Shown here one piece after another: positions 58,216 to 64,000 of a DNA stretch of 64,000 bases. Every line of letters begins with the position of its first letter. Position 1 is the stretch's first letter. The translations under genes were made by a program, and so were the position numbers. Under the pieces are notes generated by a model. That model saw only the letters and a program-made list of their open reading frames with translations, was not told where the DNA came from and searched no databases. Origin of the DNA: Neisseria musculi (lineage in GTDB: Bacteria > Pseudomonadota > Gammaproteobacteria > Burkholderiales > Neisseriaceae); NCBI RefSeq assembly GCF_014297595.2, contig NZ_CP060414.2, positions 1,302,001-1,366,000 of the forward strand, given 5' to 3'.

Positions 58216-59640
58216 TTATTCTCCGATAAACGATGCTTTTTCTATGATGGTGTGCGGTTCGCCGCCTGCTTCGCGATAGGTGAATTCAAACACTATAGGG
58301 TGGCTGCCTTTATCGGCGTATTCGGGAATGGTGGCAACCTGAACAGGCACGGTAACGGTTTCTTTCGGGGGAACGGTCAGGCCGTCTGAAGGCAGGCCGG
58401 TGAGGGAAATTTCATCAAAACCGCTTACTTTGGCAGTGATACGCTGCTCTTTTTCGCTGTCGTTGATGATGCGCAGGTTGTAGGCGTTTTCCAGCCAACC
58501 TTGGTTATTTTCGCGCACCATCACGCCTCGGTCTTTGATAATGTCTACATTGAGGGTTTCGCGGGTGGAAATGCCGGCAATCATGGCGGCCACGGCAGCA
58601 GCCAATACTGCACCGTAACCGATAACACGCGGGCGCAATAAGCGTTTTCTGATGTCTTTATCGGTATATTCGTGCGCCAGCACGCTTTCGGTGGTATAGC
58701 GTATCAGCCCGCGCGGATAGTTCATTTTATCCATAATCTCATCGCAGGCATCAATGCAGGCGGCACAGCCGATACATTGATACTGCAAGCCATCGCGGAT
58801 GTCAATGCCCACGGGGCACACCTGCACGCACATAGTGCAATTGATGCAGTCGCCGAGCTTGATTTCTTCTTTACTGGCGGTTTTCTTTCGGGCTCCGCGA
58901 GGCTCGCCGCGTTCGGTATCGTAAGAAATCACCAACGTGTCTTTATCGAACATCGCGCTCTGAAAGCGGGCATAAGGGCACATATGCAGACACACCTGCT
59001 CACGCATCTGATGGGCAAACAGCCAAGTCATAAATCCGTAAAATGCTGCAGCAAACAGCGCACCGCCGCCTGCAGTGAGTGTGAATACGGCCGGCACAAG
59101 TTCGCGTATCGGCGTAAACCAGCCGGCAAAAGTGATGCCCGTCCACGCACACACAATAAAAATCAACAGATATTTAATGGTTTTAATGCGGATTTTACGG
59201 AAATTCCACCGCTCTTTATCGAGCTTCAAACGCTTGTTGCGGTCGCCTTCGACAAGGTGGTCTATCCACAGCATGATTTCGGTGTAAACCGTTTGCGGGC
59301 AGGAGTAGCCACACCACAAACGGCCGGCGATAGTGGTCCACCAAAACAGGCCGAAGGCAGAAATAATCAGCAACAGAGCCAAATAAATCAAATCACCCAT
59401 GCCCAACGAAAGGCCGAAAATATAGAAATGACGCGCAGGAATATCGAATAAAACCGCCTGGCGGCCGCTCCAGTTGAACCACGGCACCACATAAAACACG
59501 AACTGCGTAGCCAAAATCATCAACAGGCGCAAATTGGCGAAACGCCCTTTAGCCATCTTCGGATGGATGCGTTTTGCACCTTGATAAAGTTGGATAACTT
59601 GTTCTTTAGATTGATTTCGGCCTTTGGGTACGCTTGACAT
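58216..59640 (-). CDS. ccoG: cytochrome c oxidase accessory protein CcoG
   Basis: 474 residues with five transmembrane helices and two 4Fe-4S clusters: CINCTMCVQVCPVGID and CIGCAACIDACDEIMDK, with MCPYARFQSAMFDKDTLV before them and an Ig-like C-terminal domain. CcoG (FixG/RdxA) reduces copper for the binuclear centre of cbb3 oxidase. It lies upstream of fixH in one operon. A DUS is inside the gene near 58380. Confidence 0.93.
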   Translation of the reverse strand: MSSVPKGRNQSKEQVIQLYQGAKRIHPKMAKGRFANLRLLMILATQFVFYVVPWFNWSGRQAVLFDIPARHFYIFGLSLGMGDLIYLALLLIISAFGLFWWTTIAGRLWCGYSCPQTVYTEIMLWIDHLVEGDRNKRLKLDKERWNFRKIRIKTIKYLLIFIVCAWTGITFAGWFTPIRELVPAVFTLTAGGGALFAAAFYGFMTWLFAHQMREQVCLHMCPYARFQSAMFDKDTLVISYDTERGEPRGARKKTASKEEIKLGDCINCTMCVQVCPVGIDIRDGLQYQCIGCAACIDACDEIMDKMNYPRGLIRYTTESVLAHEYTDKDIRKRLLRPRVIGYGAVLAAAVAAMIAGISTRETLNVDIIKDRGVMVRENNQGWLENAYNLRIINDSEKEQRITAKVSGFDEISLTGLPSDGLTVPPKETVTVPVQVATIPEYADKGSHPIVFEFTYREAGGEPHTIIEKASFIGE

Positions 59641-59693
59641 GGCGGAGTTCCTCAGCTTGATAATGGCTTGCGTTATTTTCGTTATGGCGCAGC

Positions 59694-59702
59694 ATTATAA
59701 CA
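59694..59702 (-). promoter_or_regulatory. extended -10 promoter of ccoG-fixH
   Basis: On the minus strand TGTTATAAT (TG-n-TATAAT) at 59702-59694, about 54 bases before the ccoG ATG. No good -35, as expected for extended -10 promoters. Confidence 0.55.
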
Positions 59703-59985
59703 GGTGTTGGAAAAGGTCGGGTTGTTTACACTTTTTATGCCAAACAGCTTTTGTTTTTTTTTGCTGGAATGATGGTTTCGTGATTTTCGAGCATTCTCAA
59801 GAACGATGCGGCTTCGCCGTGCCTTTCGGCATTCTTGACAACCCTCAAAAATCCCAAAATGGGTCTGCATGCAAAAAACGGAAAGTGTAAACAACGCTGG
59901 AATTTCCTACACTTTTTTAGGTTTTCAGACGGCCCAAAAACCAAGCGAGGCCGTCTGAAAAACACAAATAAAAGAGACAATACCG
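59703..59985. other. intergenic region upstream of ccoG
   Basis: It holds the last inverted DUS pair of the window (59924-59960, cagacggccc... and ggccgtctgaaaaac). No gene supported. Confidence 0.5.
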
Positions 59986-60525
59986 GATTATTTAGTTGTA
60001 TTACCCTCAAAAAATAGAGATAACACACTGCAAATTAAAGAAAAAATCACAAAAAACTACTCTATTTTCTGTACCGGAAGCAACTGCCCGTTCCGCTGCC
60101 GATATTTTGGGTATGCCTAAAATTCGTCAGCCCTATTCCACCGTCAAACCTGCCAAGTCGCCAGCCATCATTTGACTCCGGCTGACGATGAGGTTTTTGA
60201 CGGTTCGGTTAAGTTGGACGAAAGTTGTTTCAGTGCAAGGCGTGAGGGCTGGTACGGGCGCGGCGCGGCAGGTAAAGTGGCCGTTTTCGGCATCCTGAAC
60301 CAACACGGCAAGATCTGTACGGTAGTTGCAGATAACGCCAAGCTTGGAACTTTACTGCATGTAATCAAAAGAAAATTTATGCCTGACAGCATCGTTTGCA
60401 CAATAAGCCCGGGCAGTCGCAATAAATGGGATGCTGGTCGTTTTGTTTATCACTGCATCAACCATTCCAAAGTGTTCACAGACCATCGGAACCTCATTGA
60501 CGGCATCTTGCAGCGTTGCTTTGGA
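59986..60525 (+). mobile_element. type A IS fragment, 5' part only
   Basis: The plus strand aligns with the type A transposase: tagagataacacactgcaaa matches the region before its start, then RSAADILG, ADDEVFDGSVKLDESCF, RGAAGKVAVFGILNQHGKI. The frame shifts once near 60175 and the similarity ends at NLIDGIL, just before the catalytic Glu. At about 60525 it abuts a fragment of another IS in the opposite direction. Confidence 0.7.
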
Positions 60526-60916
60526 AGCATCGGGAACAACTTCGGTACAAACCCTTGCTGCCTCGTTTTAGGATGTCGGAAACGATGATTTTAGCACTCG
60601 CTTTGCCCCCGCGTTTACCTCGGATGCTTTTTGCATTGAAATGGGATTCGTCTGATTCTACGGCGTTTTAGAAAGAGGTGTCTGCCCGCATTCGCCAGCA
60701 GGGCTCCGGCGTAACTTCAGGTACGGACTGTTGATGCTTCCAACACTGATTCCGGTCAGTTTGGACGGTATCGGAAGCGTTCAAATAGAAAGCGGAAAGC
60801 CGTAAGACCTGACGGTATTGGGAATCGGTAATTTTACTGCACTTTTGATACTTGTTTTTTAATTTTATTTCATAAGCTTATCATTAATATTGGGTGGTTG
60901 TGCTTTCTTAGCCCCT
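60526..60916 (-). mobile_element. type C IS fragment
   Basis: Read on the minus strand, the sequence from the degenerate end GGGGCTAAGAAAGC (near 60903-60916) gives remnants of the type C transposase: KCSKITD, then VESDESHFNAKSIRGKRGGKAS and SDILKRGSKGLYRS. Frames are broken repeatedly. It stops at the junction with the type A fragment. Confidence 0.65.
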
Positions 60917-60931
60917 TTGTTAAATAGAATA

Positions 60932-61643
60932 GCTCTAGACTAGCAAAATAGCTCTGTTAGCCTGGAAAAATGAAATATAACACCAAGTTAAGTGACCATC
61001 AGCTCAAAAAATTATCAAGCATTTTTGTGTCGGTATAGAAGCCTCAAAACCGCTTTGCCGACAGGCTTCAACCGCAATACCATCAACCACCGGTATCGCA
61101 TTTTCAGACACGAAATATACTGCTGCCAAAGCGGGCAAAAAGACCTGTTATACGGCAGCATGGAGGTTGATGAAAGCTATTTGTAGCGCGGTTTCCATGG
61201 CAAGTCAAAGCGTGGCAGAGGAACGCTTAAACAACCCGTCTTTGGTATTTTCGAAAGAGACGGCAGGGTTTATACCGAAATCGTTCCTGATTGTAAAAAG
61301 CAAACACTTCAAGCTGTTATATTGGGAAAGGTCTCTCTGGAGAGTGTTTTTATTCTGATAGCCGGCGCGGTTACAGCGGCCTGGTCGATGCGGGCTACTC
61401 TAAACATTTGCGCGTTAATCACGGACAAAATGAGTTTGCAGATGGTACCGGGCACATCAATGGTATTGAAAGCTTCTGGAGTTTTACCAAACGAGGGCCC
61501 GCCAAATTCAACGGCGTAACCAAAAACTTTGATTTGCACCTGAGGGAATGCGGATGGCGATGGAATCGAAACTCTGATGAACTGAGTCACGAACTTTGGG
61601 GGGCTTTTAAAGTAAATTTATATAAAGCTGCTAGTCTAGAGCC
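60932..61643 (+). mobile_element. IS1595-family element type B, copy 2
   Basis: About 711 bp with ends GCTCTAGACTAGC and GCTAGTCTAGAGCC. Nearly identical to copy 1 without its IS1016 insertion, and with the same early frameshift and the same TAG after DESYL. It has one more small deletion near 61345 (gtgtttttattc against gtgttgtttattc). No target duplication at its ends. Confidence 0.88.
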
Positions 61644-62026
61644 ATGATTTTTGTGAACGAAGCTACCAACGTCTTCTGGTCTTATCCCGTCATTATCCCG
61701 AGCAGTTCGGGAATACCGTTTATCACGGGATCCCCAATATATTCTCAAACGTAATTCCATGATTGGAGCAGGTCAGAATCACGATAAATTTAAAAAAGTA
61801 TGGGTAATTTTCCTGCCGTCCGCCTGTCCGTATATCAACTGCATGGCCTGATACACAATCCAGAGAAATAGCATCCCAAAAAATGGGAACGGCATTATTT
61901 ATAACATTGATATAAGACTTTTCAGCGCCGGAAAGTATTGTTTCATCAAATGAGTTATTGGATTTGTCGAATTAATCGCTGAACTGTTCAGAAACTTACT
62001 TAAATCATTTGATTTATTTGATATTT
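61644..62026. other. spacer between IS elements
   Basis: About 380 bp with no recognisable gene on either strand. A small palindromic stretch (tatcccgagcagttcgggaata, near 61693) resembles neisserial inverted repeats. Confidence 0.4.
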
Positions 62027-62039
62027 TTAATTAACTTTT

Positions 62040-62752
62040 GGGGCTGAAGTAGATTAGCCCTAAATACCACACCAATCCCGCAAGATTTTCAACTGCTCAC
62101 TTGGTATGCCAAAGTTAAAACGAAACCCGCATTCTTTCAAGAATAGGGGAAAAGACTTTCGGTCGATTCCGTTGTATTTGCGCAGCACACGCTTGGCTTG
62201 ATTCCAAAAATTCCCAATACCGTTGATGTGGTTTTGCCTCTGGGCAAATGTCTTGCCGTGGTTAATCCTATGGTGGTGAAAACCGCCGACATCCGGGACA
62301 TCATCGCTGCTTAAACTTTCGGTATACACCACACTGCCCGGCATGATTTTCTTCGCAATAACAGGCAACAAACTCTCTTTTTTGGCGTTATCCACGACCA
62401 CGGTATAAACCTTGCCGCCATGTTTGAGGATACCGAAAACCACCACTTTGCCTGCGGCTCCTGTGCCGCATTTTCCTTTGCGCTTACCGCCGGAGCAGCT
62501 CTCATCTGACTTTACGGAACCTTCAAAAACCTGATCGGCCTCCAAGGCCGAATGATGGCTGATGACGAGGCGGATTTTGCAGTAAAAGAGTATGGCGGTG
62601 TTGGGCCGGATACCCAAGACATCGGCAGCCGAACGGGCGGTAACTTCCGGCACAAAATATCCGAGTAGTGTCTTCTGTGATTTTTTGCTTAATTTACAGT
62701 TTGTTATCTTCGTTTTAGCAACCTATCATGACTGCTAATCTACGTCAGCCCC
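62040..62752 (-). mobile_element. IS1595-family element type A with 8-bp target duplication
   Basis: 713 bp; ends GGGGCTGAAGTAGATTAGC (62040-62058) and its inverted match GCTAATCTACGTCAGCCCC (62734-62752). Perfect target duplication TAACTTTT (62032-62039, 62753-62760). Its transposase is damaged (next entry). Confidence 0.92.
62060..62653 (-). pseudogene. type A IS transposase with mutated catalytic residues
   Basis: An uninterrupted frame of 197 codons from GTG, but the normal ATG upstream (compare 54387) is ACG here, so about 20 N-terminal residues (KITNCKLSKKSQKTLLGYF) are lost or rarely made. Compared with the intact IS1016-like protein, YFGG after the first DE is CSGG, the second Asp (VYTD) is Glu (VYTES), and the third acidic residue (HINGIENFW) is Gly (HINGIGNFW). 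The enzyme should be inactive. Confidence 0.82.
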
Positions 62753-62996
62753 TAACTTTTTTAGAAAATTCAGTTTGATTTTCTAAACGAATACCCTTTT
62801 CAAGATCGTATTCAAAGTAGCCTTGGTTTAAATCTCCCAAACTTTCATTACAAAATTTATTTTTATTATCTTTGACAAAGAAAAATACTGCACTTTGGAT
62901 GTCAATTTTGTATGCTGTTTCAACTTTGAAATTCCCATCTTTACCATCGGTAAGAGGGCTAATTTTCCAAATTGATGGCTGCGCAAATATTCTTAA

Positions 62997-63647
62997 GGGG
63001 CTTAGGAAGCAAAATTAGCCCAAGGGTCGATTTCTCAGTATTTTAAGCAAGACTAATACAGATCATCATGCCTGTGATTGAAGCGAAATTAGGTTTCCTT
63101 TAAATGTAAATAAAAAGTCTGTTTCGGTACACCGTTAAATTTAACCAAGCGGTTTTTGGCATAACCCCAAAACAATTCGATGCCGTTAATGTGTTGCGCA
63201 CCCCGGGCGAACTCGTCTACACCATGATGTACCCTGAAGTGCTTTTCACAGCCCATATCAACCAAGCCGTGATAGCCGCTTCGGTATAGACTTTGTCGTC
63301 CCGTTTTAAGATGCCGAAAACAATGGTTTTGCCTCCCTCTCCCCCGCCCGCCCTCGGATGCGTTTGGAGCCGAAGTAGGATTCGTCCAGTTCGACCACAC
63401 CGGCAGAGGGAGTTTGCCGTTCACATTCAGCAGCCATACGGCAACGCAGTTTGAGAAACAGATATTGGCACTTTGGGTACTGATGCCGGTGAGTCTGGCG
63501 GTATCGGAAACGGTCAAATCAAGTGTGAAAAGGCGCAGGATTTGACGGAATTTTGATTCGGTAATTTTACTGAACTTTTGGTATTTGTTTTTAATAGGTA
63601 TATCAGAAGCTTAACATCATTTTTGCTGATTTTGCTTCGTAAGCCCC
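62997..63647 (-). mobile_element. IS1595-family element type C with 7-bp target duplication
   Basis: 651 bp; ends GGGGCTTAGGAAGCAAAATTAGC and GCTGATTTTGCTTCGTAAGCCCC; direct repeat TTCTTAA on both sides. The transposase on the minus strand (KNKYQKFSKITESKFRQILR, SDTARLTGIS, then after a frameshift VELDESYFGS, a further shift, HINGIELFWGYAKNRLVKFNGV) has at least two frameshifts. Confidence 0.88.
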
Positions 63648-63761
63648 TTCTTAAAATTCGTTCTTCCTCAAATTTATAAGTTTCGCTTGGGTTTGGTATA
63701 GATTCAGAACAAGCCGCCAAACCGGAACACGAAGCTAATACGGTTAATGTTGTCGTTCTCA

Positions 63762-64000
63762 CTATTTAGTCCTTTCGTAAATAACTGTTCCGGTTTCGGA
63801 ACCATTTTCGTCTTTCAACTAAAAATAGGCTTTTCTGCTGTCCTGAAGCATACATAGCAGTCCTTTTTCATCTTCATACTGCATTTTGGTAAATACACCT
63901 TTAGCTAATACTGAAATGCTGTAACGGTTATCTGTTTGAGCTCTATCAAAATCCGATCACTCAATAACGAAATCATTTTGTTTTTTTGGACTCGCAGATT
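63762..64000 (-). pseudogene. broken gene upstream of the lipoprotein, running out of the window
   Basis: The minus-strand frame that ends at TAG 63764-63762 overlaps the GTG of the lipoprotein by one base, so the two were coupled. It reads SASPKKQNDFVIE, stop, SDFDRAQTDNRYSISVLAKGVF, DEKGLLCMLQDSRKAYF, stop, LKDENGSETGTVIYERTK. Both internal stops (TGA, TAG) could derive from Trp codons. The gene continues beyond 64000; family not recognised. Confidence 0.55.

Larger units (their letters stand above)
1404..59960. repeat. dispersed DNA uptake sequences (AG dialect)
   Basis: AGGCCGTCTGAA and its complement occur singly (1404-1415, 2455-2466, 16531-16542), as inverted-pair terminators listed above, and inside genes (ygfX, folC, infB, rsmB, uvrA near 53983, ccoG near 58380). 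They mark DNA for uptake by neisserial transformation. None were seen between about 54.0 and 58.3 kb or after 59.96 kb. Confidence 0.9.
62027..63762 (-). pseudogene. small lipoprotein gene interrupted by two IS elements
   Basis: The gene starts with GTG at 63762 (aaagga nine bases before), giving MRTTTLTVLASCSGLAAC with lipobox GLAAC at Cys18, then SESIPNPSETYKFEEERILR. The type C IS (62997-63647) splits it there. Removing that IS and one copy of its TTCTTAA duplication continues the frame as IFAQPSIWKISPLTDGKDG to FEYDLEKGIRLENQTEF. The type A IS (62040-62752) then splits it again within the last codons; after removing it the end reads SKKVN and a stop (62029-62027). The rebuilt protein is 118 residues with no internal stop. 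Family unknown. Confidence 0.75.

Noticed and set aside
59641..59702. FNR box in the ccoG promoter
   Set aside because: Only a half site (TTGAT) is visible; the ATCAA half at the right spacing is missing.
54347..63647. composite transposon carrying cargo between ccoG-flanking IS elements
   Set aside because: The IS copies on the two sides are mostly fragments and dead, and ccoG-fixH is a core gene pair, so no functional transposon is indicated.

Overview
The window is a Neisseriaceae chromosome segment, Neisseria or a close relative. The 12-base DNA uptake sequence AGGCCGTCTGAA (the AG dialect of the neisserial DUS) and its inverted pairs occur dozens of times, often as terminators. Protein sequences and gene order (folC-SPOR-cvpA-purF, rimP-nusA-infB, ftsH-rlmE, yajC-secD-secF) are neisserial. 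I cannot name the species.

From 1 to about 54.2 kb the window is ordinary GC-rich core chromosome: the end of a Cys/Met PLP enzyme; a LysR regulator divergent from a DUF485-actP acetate uptake pair; a small operon ending in ygfX; the folC-SPOR-cvpA-purF cluster; the rimP-nusA-infB operon, divergent from a DEAD-box helicase with a long leader; a CDF metal exporter; a semialdehyde dehydrogenase; ftsH-rlmE; yhbY; DUF4149 and DUF945 proteins; yajC-secD-secF; a zinc alcohol dehydrogenase; hfq; an MnmM-like methylase; a uracil-DNA glycosylase-like gene, cutA, a HAD phosphatase and hda; dedA; rsmB; an S4 protein; accA; ribB; a DASS carboxylate transporter; and uvrA.

Within that core a stretch near 27-32 kb is decaying and variable. 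It holds a frameshifted TetR gene whose operator is intact, a LysR gene without its DNA-binding domain, a quinone-reductase-like gene with one in-frame stop, and a membrane-anchored flavodoxin with an 11-G tract in its coding region. An MFS gene near 49 kb is broken by one missing G in a short G run. A heptanucleotide array of 13.7 units lies between the metal exporter and the aldehyde dehydrogenase.

From 54.2 to 64 kb the sequence changes. It is AT-richer and almost without DUS, apart from the ccoG-fixH pair for cbb3 oxidase assembly. It is an insertion-sequence graveyard: eight complete or partial IS1595/IS1016-like elements of four types, three with 7-8 bp target duplications and one (IS1016-like) with an intact transposase, nested inside another IS. 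Between them lie a broken NERD-domain gene and a small lipoprotein gene hit by two ISs, whose 118-codon reading frame can be rebuilt by removing them.

I found no CRISPR array, tRNA, rRNA, prophage or convincing new multi-gene system. The most testable novelties are the G11 flavodoxin, the heptamer array, the structured leaders of the helicase and rimP operons, and the IS-split lipoprotein locus.
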